Source of the DNA: JAKAGZ01 sp964412105
GTDB taxonomy: Bacteria; Bacteroidota; Ignavibacteria; Ignavibacteriales; Ignavibacteriaceae
DNA: 51,314 nt
Assembly (NCBI GenBank): GCA_964412105.1
Contig: CAYPNM010000024.1
Span: 1 to 51,314, forward strand
Direction of reading: 5' to 3'
The notes under the pieces are model-generated. The model saw only the letters and a program-made list of their open reading frames with translations, did no database searches and had not been told where the DNA came from. Positions 27,379-35,284 of this stretch are shown in pieces. The position numbers were made by a program, and so were the translations under genes. Within the stretch, counting starts at the first letter, position 1. Each line of letters opens with the position of its first letter.

Positions 27379-28629
27379 TTATTTGGGAGCAAGCCAGGCT
27401 AATGGATCCTGATGATCACGAGAATTCCAAATTTCGAAATGCAATATATTTCCTTCTAGGCTTTCATCAACTTTTCCAATCAGACTTCCGGATTTAACCC
27501 GATCACCTTCCCTCACAGCGATGTCTGTAAGATGACTGTAAACGGTTCTGTAATCACCTTTGTGCGTAATAATTACTACACTACCGTATCCGGGTATCCA
27601 ATCAATAACGGATACAACTCCCTCTGCAACAGCCTTTACATTCTTATCGCCGCTTACCTTCATGTCAATTCCATAATTCAAGGTAACAGTATTTAACTTT
27701 GAATTTCTATTCTCCCCGAATTGTCTGACTACCTTTGCCGACCTGACAGGCCAGTTTAATTTCCCCTTTAAGGAAGAAAAAGAAGTAAAACTGTCAGTTG
27801 AAAGGTCTATGTCATAAGATCCGGTTTCATTTGGATTACCTGATTTAAGGTTTTTATTCGAATTTGTCTTTGCTAGGTTTCTTGCTTCTTCCTGTCGTTT
27901 CCTTTCTTCTTCTATAAGCCTTGCAATCATGTTTTTGATTTTTTCTTCAGCATCTTTTTTAGCATAAATCTCATTCTTCAATTCTTTTTTGTCATTACGA
28001 ATTGCGGCGAGTATTTTTCTACTACGCTCCGCTTTAGCCATTAAATCTTTTTCTTCTTTTTCTTTTTGTCTGGCAAGAACTTCTTTTTCTCTTTTTTCTT
28101 TTTTAAGCCGTTCCTTTACCACAATTAAGTCCTGTTTGCTTTTTTTTAGTTGCTCGAGGTCTTTTTGCCTCCTTTCCGAAAATTTTTGCAAATACTTAAT
28201 TCTTAATATCGCTTGTTCAAATGAATCTGAATCAAATAGTATTGTCCATTTATCAATTTTGCCATACTTATAAACAGAAACAACATATTTTGAATAGTTT
28301 ACCTTAAGCCTTTTAATCTCTGATTCAAGTTTTTTGATTTCCTTCTGGCTATGCCTAATTTCTTCATCCTTTTGCTGTTCTTCATCGTGAATTTTATCGA
28401 TTAATTTTTCTAGCAAAAAACTTTGCTGATTATAGTTGGAAAGTGTGGCGTAGGTTTCTCTTTCTTTGCGGGATTTTTTGTGTACTTCTGTTTCCAAAGC
28501 AGATATCTGCTTCTTAATATCGGAAAGTTCATTTTTTTTCTCTTCAATTTTATTTTGCTGTGAAAAAGAAAACGAACTTATCGACAATACCAATATTAGA
28601 ATCAGACAAGTAGTACCTTTTTTCACCAT
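27379..28629 (-). CDS. EnvC-like M23 (LytM) murein hydrolase activator
   Basis: A 416-residue exported protein. A signal peptide (1-23, ending FSFSQQ) leads to a long K/E-rich coiled coil (about 26-260), a linker and a LytM/M23 domain (about 295-413). The zinc site is incomplete. The usual H-x-G-x-D is NYGID, and the usual H-x-H-F-E is ILHFE, while the histidine of YSHL and the second histidine remain. That is the state of EnvC-type activators of cell-division amidases rather than of active endopeptidases. It overlaps the upstream lipoprotein gene by 7 bp. Confidence 0.88.
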   Translation of the reverse strand: MVKKGTTCLILILVLSISSFSFSQQNKIEEKKNELSDIKKQISALETEVHKKSRKERETYATLSNYNQQSFLLEKLIDKIHDEEQQKDEEIRHSQKEIKKLESEIKRLKVNYSKYVVSVYKYGKIDKWTILFDSDSFEQAILRIKYLQKFSERRQKDLEQLKKSKQDLIVVKERLKKEKREKEVLARQKEKEEKDLMAKAERSRKILAAIRNDKKELKNEIYAKKDAEEKIKNMIARLIEEERKRQEEARNLAKTNSNKNLKSGNPNETGSYDIDLSTDSFTSFSSLKGKLNWPVRSAKVVRQFGENRNSKLNTVTLNYGIDMKVSGDKNVKAVAEGVVSVIDWIPGYGSVVIITHKGDYRTVYSHLTDIAVREGDRVKSGSLIGKVDESLEGNILHFEIWNSRDHQDPLAWLAPK

Positions 28630-29402
28630 TTAATCACTGTTGCATCATCGGGTAAATGAAAATCTATACTGACATCCTTTTTATTTGCGGACATTTGTTT
28701 GTATTCTATTGTAACTAACTGATCTTCTCTTTTATTTTGCACTTCGATGTTATAGGGAACCGCTACATTTTCAAGATCATTAAACCTGGAATATTTACCG
28801 CTCAACAATACATCGCCATTTTTATTTAAAAGATCATAATCAGTAATACCCAGTTTTTTAACATCAACTTTGTAATTTGTGGTTTCACCGGAAAGTGAAT
28901 CAACATACGTTAAAATATAATGATCACCGTCGATTGCATATTTGGTTGGAGATTTATACAAATGATTTGTTAAATTGACTGAGCCAATAAATGCATTCAT
29001 TAAATCGTCGAAGGAGAGATCAATCCTGAAAATTCCTTTTAATATACTACCGTTGGTTGCCCCTTCATACGCAGTATTTTGCATAACATCATAGAACATA
29101 AATTTGTCTTTGGTTACAACGGTTTGAGCAAGTTCGATGCCGAATGGACCCATAATAGTCAGCGAAATAGAATCGGGTTTTATAAGTGTAACTTTAAAAG
29201 TAGCACTATTATTCATATTACCTGACCTTAAAGTTATTGTTCCGGAACCTTCGAAATTGGAAATTCTGCGCCTGTTAGCTTCAAGCTTGCTTATTAACCT
29301 TTCAGATGGAAGGATCTCAACTTCCTCAGTTGGTTTGGAAGGTACACATCCGCTCACTACTAACATAATTATAAAAAGAAATCCCATTATAAAATTTTTC
29401 AA
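28623..29402 (-). CDS. DUF4292-family lipoprotein
   Basis: A 259-residue lipoprotein with lipobox LVVSGC (C19), followed by a beta-rich LolA/LolB-like fold (about 35-258; FEGSGTITLRSG, GPFGIELAQTVV). This matches the DUF4292 family seen in Bacteroidota and relatives. A role in lipoprotein or lipid handling is inferred from fold resemblance only. It overlaps the upstream TPR gene by 4 bp and the EnvC-like gene by 7 bp, so all three are translationally coupled. Confidence 0.82.
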   Translation of the reverse strand: MKNFIMGFLFIIMLVVSGCVPSKPTEEVEILPSERLISKLEANRRRISNFEGSGTITLRSGNMNNSATFKVTLIKPDSISLTIMGPFGIELAQTVVTKDKFMFYDVMQNTAYEGATNGSILKGIFRIDLSFDDLMNAFIGSVNLTNHLYKSPTKYAIDGDHYILTYVDSLSGETTNYKVDVKKLGITDYDLLNKNGDVLLSGKYSRFNDLENVAVPYNIEVQNKREDQLVTIEYKQMSANKKDVSIDFHLPDDATVIKW

Positions 29403-31234
29403 ATTTCACCTTTTTCAATTTTTGACTTTAACTCTGTTTTTGTACTATCAAGCTTAAATGCCTTTTGCCATAAATTTTTTGCTTGTTCTTTATCTCCTAA
29501 TTTGGATTCAATATCCCCAAGATGCTCAAGCATAGTTGCGCTTTCCCCACCATATTTTATGGCTTTCTGAACATATTGCTTTGCAAGTTCTAAATTATTT
29601 AATCTAAAATAAACCCATCCGATAGTATCAAGGAAGGAAGAATTGGCTGTATCGGATGCAACTGCAATTTTTGCCATTCTTAGAGCATCCTTCAATTTGA
29701 TACCACGTTCAGAAAGAGAATATGCATAGTTATTATTAACGATGGCATTAGTTGAATCAATGCTAAGCGCTCTTTGATAAATGCTGTCGCTTTCGGTATT
29801 CCTTTTCATATTATCATAAATTAATCCAAGTGTTCCCATCAAATTTATATCATTTGGTGACAGACTTAAGGCTTTTTGCAAATATATAACTGCTTGTTCA
29901 TTTTCATGAAGCTGACTAAGAGTATATCCATATCCGGACAATGCGTTAATATCGTTGGGATTAATTGCCAGTGACTTTTTAAGATATACTTTTGCACTAT
30001 CATTTTTATTTTGTTGTGCTAAAGATAATCCCATTATCAGATTGATAGTAAAATTATCTGGAAAAGAAGGCAACGCCTCTCTCATTAGTTTCTCCGCCTC
30101 ATCATACTTTTGATTATCAAAATAAAGCCCTCCTAGTCTTATCCATCCTTCGGGATTCCAGCTTGCCAACTTTGTAACCTGGTCAAAATATCGGATTGCA
30201 GATGAATCTTTGCCCATTGAAATTGATATTGCACCAAGATACATTTTTACCAGCCAGTTTGTTGTATCTTTATTGATTTTTTCAAAAATATTTTCTGCAA
30301 TTGGGAACAATGAACTATCCTTCAATGCCTGAGTAAAATAAAGACCTCCAATATTAATTTTATTATTCAATGGAACGCTTGGCTGATTAACGATATAAAT
30401 ATATTCTTTGGCAGCGGATTTATAATCTTTCTGATCAAGATATAAATGTGCCTTTAATTGTCTGGCATCAAGATCATCAGGATTAGATCGCAAAACATCA
30501 TTAACTATTTTTAATGCCTGATCATACATTTTTGATTTTTCATAAAGCTGAATAAGCAATTTTTGCACCTGAGTGTTTTCAGGATCAATCGAAAGAAGTT
30601 TTTTTAATGACGATACTGCATTATCCGTCTGACCCAGACTTTGGTATAATTGTGATACACGAACCAGAACATCCCAGTCAGGTCCAATAATATCAGTCAG
30701 TTTATTATAAATTTTTATAGATTCCAGCGGTTTGGAATTTTCATATATACGTGCAAGTTTATAATAAGATTGAACTCTGGATGAATCCTTACGAATTATT
30801 CCTTCTAGGAAAACAGCAGCTGAATCAAATTGACCGGCAGCTGAAAAAATATCTGCAAGTAAATCCCGATAATCAAGTTGATTCGGCTCCAAAGAAACAG
30901 CCGATTTACAATTTTCTAGAGCATTTGGATATTTATTAAGGATGTAATAATTCCTTGCCAGGGCGTAATAAATCCCTGCACTGGGTTTTAGTCTGAGCGC
31001 ATCCTGAAATTCAAGAATTGCTGATGCATATTCACCTTTGACTTCATCAATTGATCCGTTAATAAAATGTTCCATCGCCCGCTTCGACGTTTCCTTATCG
31101 ATCTTTGAAGTATCTGAATAGGATTCCACTTGAAAATTTTTTGTCAATTCTAAGTTGGAATTAGTAAGTCCTTTCATTGATGCATATCCAGTCGCAGAAA
31201 ATAAAAGTATTGTTATGACATAATATTTAATCAT
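29399..31234 (-). CDS. Exported TPR-repeat protein
   Basis: A 611-residue protein made almost wholly of tetratricopeptide repeats (about 45-600), after a signal peptide ending GYASM. The start at 31234 is chosen over one 17 codons upstream because GAGAA lies just before it, a signal peptide then begins directly, and a promoter (31255-31285) lies in the would-be extension. The repeats suit a periplasmic or outer-membrane assembly scaffold. It is the first gene of an operon with the DUF4292 lipoprotein and the EnvC-like activator. Confidence 0.85.
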   Translation of the reverse strand: MIKYYVITILLFSATGYASMKGLTNSNLELTKNFQVESYSDTSKIDKETSKRAMEHFINGSIDEVKGEYASAILEFQDALRLKPSAGIYYALARNYYILNKYPNALENCKSAVSLEPNQLDYRDLLADIFSAAGQFDSAAVFLEGIIRKDSSRVQSYYKLARIYENSKPLESIKIYNKLTDIIGPDWDVLVRVSQLYQSLGQTDNAVSSLKKLLSIDPENTQVQKLLIQLYEKSKMYDQALKIVNDVLRSNPDDLDARQLKAHLYLDQKDYKSAAKEYIYIVNQPSVPLNNKINIGGLYFTQALKDSSLFPIAENIFEKINKDTTNWLVKMYLGAISISMGKDSSAIRYFDQVTKLASWNPEGWIRLGGLYFDNQKYDEAEKLMREALPSFPDNFTINLIMGLSLAQQNKNDSAKVYLKKSLAINPNDINALSGYGYTLSQLHENEQAVIYLQKALSLSPNDINLMGTLGLIYDNMKRNTESDSIYQRALSIDSTNAIVNNNYAYSLSERGIKLKDALRMAKIAVASDTANSSFLDTIGWVYFRLNNLELAKQYVQKAIKYGGESATMLEHLGDIESKLGDKEQAKNLWQKAFKLDSTKTELKSKIEKGEI

Positions 31235-31254
31235 AAATTCTCGCTTGGTTTTGC

Positions 31255-31285
31255 CAAATATATTACTAATAATAGATAACAACAA
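31255..31285 (-). promoter_or_regulatory. Bacteroidota-type promoter of the TPR/DUF4292/EnvC operon
   Basis: On the minus strand TTG (31285-31283) is followed after exactly 20 nt by TATATTTG (31262-31255), an exact match to the -33 TTG / -7 TAnnTTTG consensus. Transcription would begin near 31248, leaving a leader of about 14 nt before the ATG at 31234. Confidence 0.6.
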
Positions 31286-31379
31286 TTTAATTTATAGTTC
31301 ATAAAGTGATTAATGCGGCCAAAATATTATCTCAAGCTCATTTTCAAACTTCAACATAGGAATTGCGTTCTCTCTAAGG

Positions 31380-31410
31380 TTGATAACACAAAGCATTAAT
31401 TTTATTTTTG
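31380..31410 (+). promoter_or_regulatory. Bacteroidota-type promoter of the ATP-grasp gene
   Basis: TTG (31380-31382), 20 nt, then TATTTTTG (31403-31410). The match to the consensus is exact, with the same spacing as the divergent promoter at 31255-31285. The ATG is 18 nt beyond the -7 element, so the leader is very short. Confidence 0.6.
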
Positions 31411-31427
31411 TGTAAACAATTAGTTTT

Positions 31428-32336
31428 ATGGAAAAATACGACCTGGCAATAGCATATGTGTGGGAATATGACGAAGATTTTGTTAATCTAATAGAAAATA
31501 CACTCCAGCAATCAGGCATCTCCACATTTAGAATTAGTTATTATAATATATTTGAGATAACTCGGAAAATTGAAAATGCCGAGCTGCAATTTAGTTGCTT
31601 TCTTGACAGAGGCTCTGATGCTGAACTTGAGTTTGAGCCACTGGCAAAACTACTTTCCCGTAAAAAGACGAGAATCCTGAATCCGTACAAGAAAGTAAAA
31701 CATGCGATAGATAAAGCCAGTATGCACCTTGAGTTTATTACGGCCGGCTTAAACGTACCTCATTCAATAATAATTCCTCCTCACAATGAGGTAAAGGATA
31801 TTTACATTTCACTTGACGATCTTGCAATTTTAGGCCGCCCTTTTATAATAAAACCCTGCAATACAACAGGGGGGGGAATGGGTGTAGTAACGGGTGCAGA
31901 AACCCTAAAAGAGGTATTTGAAGAAAGAATAACTAATCTTGACGATAAATATATACTGCAGCAAAAGATCTACCCATCTTTGCTGAACGATAAAAGATCT
32001 TGGTTCAGAAGTTTCTGGGCCTTTGACAAAGTTATACCAACCTGGTGGGATGATCAAACTCATCTTTACTCAGAAATTACAGACTTTGAATTGCATAACT
32101 TCAAATTAAAAAAGCTGTATTCTATAACCAAAAAAATAGCTCAAATTACTCAGCTAGATTTTTTTTCAACGGAAATAGTTTTAACTAACGAAAACAAATT
32201 TGTTGTTGTAGATTATGTAAATGATCAGTGTGATATGAGATTGCAATCAAAACATATTGACGGTGTGCCGGATAATGTCATATATAAAATAATTAATAAT
32301 CTAAGTGATAAAGTATTAAAAATAATTAGGTCTTAA
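31428..32336 (+). CDS. ATP-grasp domain protein
   Basis: A 302-residue cytoplasmic protein with a RimK/CPS-type ATP-grasp layout: an N-terminal alpha/beta lobe (about 1-85), the central ATP-binding lobe (RPFIIKPCNTTGGGMGVVTG at about 138-157) and a C-terminal metal-binding segment (FFSTEIVL, VVVDYVNDQCD). Such enzymes join a carboxylate to an amine through an acyl phosphate. I cannot name the substrates. The glycine loop is coded by a run of eight G (31869-31876), unusual in this AT-rich DNA. The gene for a small anchored protein follows by 29 bp. Confidence 0.75.
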   Translation: MEKYDLAIAYVWEYDEDFVNLIENTLQQSGISTFRISYYNIFEITRKIENAELQFSCFLDRGSDAELEFEPLAKLLSRKKTRILNPYKKVKHAIDKASMHLEFITAGLNVPHSIIIPPHNEVKDIYISLDDLAILGRPFIIKPCNTTGGGMGVVTGAETLKEVFEERITNLDDKYILQQKIYPSLLNDKRSWFRSFWAFDKVIPTWWDDQTHLYSEITDFELHNFKLKKLYSITKKIAQITQLDFFSTEIVLTNENKFVVVDYVNDQCDMRLQSKHIDGVPDNVIYKIINNLSDKVLKIIRS

Positions 32337-32365
32337 TCTGGTTTAAATCCCATTCTTATGAAAAT

Positions 32366-32761
32366 ATGAGGAGAGAGAATATAATACTAATAATAATACT
32401 GTTGTTTCTCATACTGGCATTATTTGCTTATAATAATTTATTCAGAATTTATGAAGTTGAAATCTCAGTAGAACCGACAGCACTATTTGCTGACAATCAA
32501 TCTACTGTTACTATCCATGCCTATCCGCTAAATTCAATTGGCAAAAGGATTTGGTTTAGGACAATCTCAGCAAGGTTTAAGATAAAGGAAGGGAGTGATT
32601 TAGTAATTGTAAAAAAATTAGATGAAGCAAATGGTTATTTGATCCTGCAGGCCAAAAATAAAACTGGGGTTGTGAGTATTCTCGTGTCTACCAAAAAATC
32701 CCTGTTGCCTTCTTTGATTAAAATTAATATTAATCCCAATTATGCGGAAGTTAATTATTAA
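32366..32761 (+). CDS. Membrane-anchored protein with Ig-like/beta-sandwich domain, hypothetical
   Basis: A 131-residue protein. A single N-terminal hydrophobic helix (about 6-25) acts as anchor or uncleaved signal. The remaining 105 residues form alternating strands with a bacterial Ig-like (invasin/BIG) feel: VEISVEPTALFADNQSTVTI, then LQAKNKTGVVSILVS. Function unknown. It may be cotranscribed with the ATP-grasp gene and is followed by the barrel gene at 32848. No clear ribosome binding site precedes the ATG. Confidence 0.55.
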   Translation: MRRENIILIIILLFLILALFAYNNLFRIYEVEISVEPTALFADNQSTVTIHAYPLNSIGKRIWFRTISARFKIKEGSDLVIVKKLDEANGYLILQAKNKTGVVSILVSTKKSLLPSLIKININPNYAEVNY

Positions 32762-32847
32762 AATTATATTAAGATATTTCATTATTAATTATTATTTTTT
32801 GAATGTCAATCACAAAAATTCCGATTATTAAAAATAGCCAGGGTAAT

Positions 32848-33624
32848 ATGAAAAAAATTTATTTAGTGCTTATTAGTTTTGTGTTGACCGCTGCTTCGCT
32901 TTATCCTCAGGGTTCAGCGGGTGAAGAGGCTAAATATGAATATCGATCGCTTATAGATATGCAGACTGCAGGAATCCTTGAAAAAGGTTTTGTAGGAGTA
33001 ACTACCGATGTGATGCCTGAAGGAGTTCTAATTGCCAAGTTGGAGGTTGGTGTATTTACTAATGTAAGCTTCGGTATTTCATATGGAGGATCAAATATTA
33101 TTGGCTCCGGTAATCCCGGTTGGTACAAATATCCTGGTGTAGATTTAAAGGTTCGTCTGATAAATGAATCTGCTGCATTTCCGGCAATTACTCTTGGATT
33201 TGATTCACAGGGGAAGGGAAAATACTTTGACCAGGAAAAAAGGTTTGAAATTAAGTCACCTGGATTTTTTGCGGCGGCCAGTAAGAATTTTGGGTTCCTT
33301 GGCTATTTGAGTCTTCATGCTACAGTAAACTATTCTTTAGAATCTTCAGATGGGGATAATTTTACTAATCTTTCTATTGGGGCTGAAAAGACTCTGGGAC
33401 CAAGTGTCTCCCTGATAAGTGATTACAACTTTGCATGGAATGACAATAATCCAAACGGAAGTTTTGGCAAGGGTAATGGTTATTTAAATCTGGGTATAAG
33501 ATGGGCTATTGGCTCTGGCTTAACTTTAGGTTTTGATTTAAGAGATTTACTTGATAATAAAAGATTTAACCCAAATGCTGCAGACAGAGCAATCAGAATA
33601 GAGTATATCAAGAGCATATTTTAG
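32848..33624 (+). CDS. YjbH-like outer-membrane beta-barrel protein
   Basis: A 258-residue protein from the ATG at 32848, which has CAGGG upstream and directly begins a signal peptide (MKKIYLVLISFVLTAASLYPQG). An earlier in-frame ATG at 32803 is rejected. The rest is beta-strand-like with a YjbH resemblance: AGILEKGFVGVTTDVMPEG, FGISYGGSNIIG, and late strands such as GYLNLGIRWAIGSGLTLGFD. An outer-membrane location is inferred; no ligand is known. Confidence 0.6.
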   Translation: MKKIYLVLISFVLTAASLYPQGSAGEEAKYEYRSLIDMQTAGILEKGFVGVTTDVMPEGVLIAKLEVGVFTNVSFGISYGGSNIIGSGNPGWYKYPGVDLKVRLINESAAFPAITLGFDSQGKGKYFDQEKRFEIKSPGFFAAASKNFGFLGYLSLHATVNYSLESSDGDNFTNLSIGAEKTLGPSVSLISDYNFAWNDNNPNGSFGKGNGYLNLGIRWAIGSGLTLGFDLRDLLDNKRFNPNAADRAIRIEYIKSIF

Positions 33625-33840
33625 CAGATTTTTCAAAAGTTTTCCCTCCTTTATATAATGAACCTTTTTGCTCGAATTTTTGTCAAACAGTTAGGCTTTT
33701 AATGTAGCTTTTTATATACAAATTAGTTTATAATATTATACAAGAGTATCTGAAAAATTGTGAATTGGAGCTGCATTTTAACCTTTTCTGAGGCTCGATT
33801 TTTGCGTATCTAATAAGCAAGGAACTTGGTGGAGGACAAA

Positions 33841-34794
33841 ATGAAAAATTTAAAATTATTTTCAACTATTTCCCTGACAGCTGCAGCATTGCTATTTGGA
33901 GGGTGTTATACGCAGGTTGCTATGAACGACCACACAGGCCCTGATAGAAATTATACTTACAATAATAATAATGACCAGAATTACCAATCAGAGGATGATA
34001 CTTCAGCATACTACGCTCAAAACGACAGTACTGACTATTATGATAATGAGTATGATCAGCCGTATTATAACATTCAACTTGGTTACTGGAATGGCTACAG
34101 AAACTATTGGGGATGGTACGGCCCATATTCCAGTTTTGCATTTGGATACGGATATTATGACCCATTTTATTTCAACAGTTACTTTTATAATCCGTACTGG
34201 TATTCAACATGGTGTAGCCCATACAGCTTTACTTATTATCCATATGGCGGATACTATTATAATTATTACAGTCCATATTACAATTATCCATACTATTATT
34301 ATTCAGATAACCAAACTATTTCGAGATATAACAACTCTACCGGTTATAGAACTAGAAACAATAACGGAGGAAGAGGATTTGATAACTCCAGGCTTGGAAT
34401 CCCTACTACTTCAGCTAGGTCCTCAGAACGTTTAGGGAAATCTTCTGGTACCTATAACACTAATACAACTACTAGAGCCGAAAGGACCAGAACCTATACA
34501 CGGCAAAGAACCCGCACTACCGGCAGCCAAACCAGGAATACCGTAAGATCAAGATCAACAGAAAACAGAGGTAGTCGAACCATTGAAAGAGGAAACAGAA
34601 GTCGCGGATCTCAAAGTAACTATACTCCGCCAAGTAAAACTTACGAACCGCCAAGAACCTATTCTCCTCCACGAACTTATTCTGCGCCCAGAACCTATTC
34701 TGCACCGAGAAGCTATTCGCCACCTCCTCAGAGAGGCAACACAAGCAGAGGTAATAATTCAAGTAGTAGAGGTAGATCAGGAAGAGGGCGATAA
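33841..34794 (+). CDS. Tyrosine-rich surface lipoprotein with Arg/Ser/Pro-rich repeat tail
   Basis: A 317-residue lipoprotein with lipobox LFGGC (C22). Residues about 30-60 are Asn/Asp-rich, and about 65-160 are extraordinarily rich in Tyr, Trp, Phe and Gly (GYRNYWGWYGPYSSFAFGYG and a YYYNYYSPYYNYPYYYY segment). About 165-260 are Arg/Thr/Ser-rich. About 265-300 hold short repeats of the form PPRTYS or APRTYS. GGAGG six nt before the ATG supports this start. I know no family with an assigned function. It is the first of three coupled genes ending in an outer-membrane barrel. Confidence 0.75.
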   Translation: MKNLKLFSTISLTAAALLFGGCYTQVAMNDHTGPDRNYTYNNNNDQNYQSEDDTSAYYAQNDSTDYYDNEYDQPYYNIQLGYWNGYRNYWGWYGPYSSFAFGYGYYDPFYFNSYFYNPYWYSTWCSPYSFTYYPYGGYYYNYYSPYYNYPYYYYSDNQTISRYNNSTGYRTRNNNGGRGFDNSRLGIPTTSARSSERLGKSSGTYNTNTTTRAERTRTYTRQRTRTTGSQTRNTVRSRSTENRGSRTIERGNRSRGSQSNYTPPSKTYEPPRTYSPPRTYSAPRTYSAPRSYSPPPQRGNTSRGNNSSSRGRSGRGR

Positions 34795-34798
34795 TAAA

Positions 34799-35284
34799 AT
34801 GAAAAAGAATTTACTGGCTGAGTTATTTATTCCATTACTAGCAGTAACATTTGCTGGATGTTACACGGTTATTTGGAATCCATCTGATAATACTTTTCCA
34901 GGTAAGGACAATAGCATTGAACAAAATGAATTTTATCCAGAGGCCTATTATGGTAACTATTCTTATTTTTATGGAAGCCCCTGGTGGTATGACATAACGG
35001 TACCTGGCTATACTATAAGTAATATACCGGATAATGGAAATACCCTAATTAGAGATCTCGGTGGTAGAGGCGACAGGACACGTGATATATTGGACATAAT
35101 TACAGTAGATCCATCAGGCAGAAATGCAAATGATCAATCAAATAATTTAATGAGAAGTAGCTCAAAACCGGGTACAAATACTAATACAAATTCAAGAAGT
35201 GAGGCAAATAGATCCTCACAAAATTCAAATAATACAAGAAACGATAATGGTTCTCGAAATACAGATAATGGGAGAGGAAAATGA
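34799..35284 (+). CDS. Second small lipoprotein, Asn/Ser-rich, related leader to the Tyr-rich protein
   Basis: A 161-residue lipoprotein with lipobox VTFAGC (C21), then CYTVIWNPSDNTFPG, closely echoing the CYTQV start of its upstream neighbour. A Tyr/Trp-containing middle (YYGNYSYFYGSPWWYD) is followed by a flexible Asn/Ser/Arg-rich tail to the end. AAGAGGG precedes the ATG at 34799. It starts 4 bp after the preceding stop and overlaps the barrel gene by 4 bp, so all three genes look translationally coupled. Function unknown. Confidence 0.72.
   Translation: MKKNLLAELFIPLLAVTFAGCYTVIWNPSDNTFPGKDNSIEQNEFYPEAYYGNYSYFYGSPWWYDITVPGYTISNIPDNGNTLIRDLGGRGDRTRDILDIITVDPSGRNANDQSNNLMRSSSKPGTNTNTNSRSEANRSSQNSNNTRNDNGSRNTDNGRGK

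Noticed and set aside
33971..34435. 154-codon Thr/Ile-rich plus-strand frame
   Set aside because: It is a shifted frame inside the Tyr-rich lipoprotein gene and is explained by TAT/TAC codon repetition; it has no start signal.
34583..34798. Longer N-terminus of the second lipoprotein
   Set aside because: The extension overlaps the Tyr-rich gene out of frame and would bury the signal peptide and lipobox; AAGAGGG precedes the ATG at 34799.
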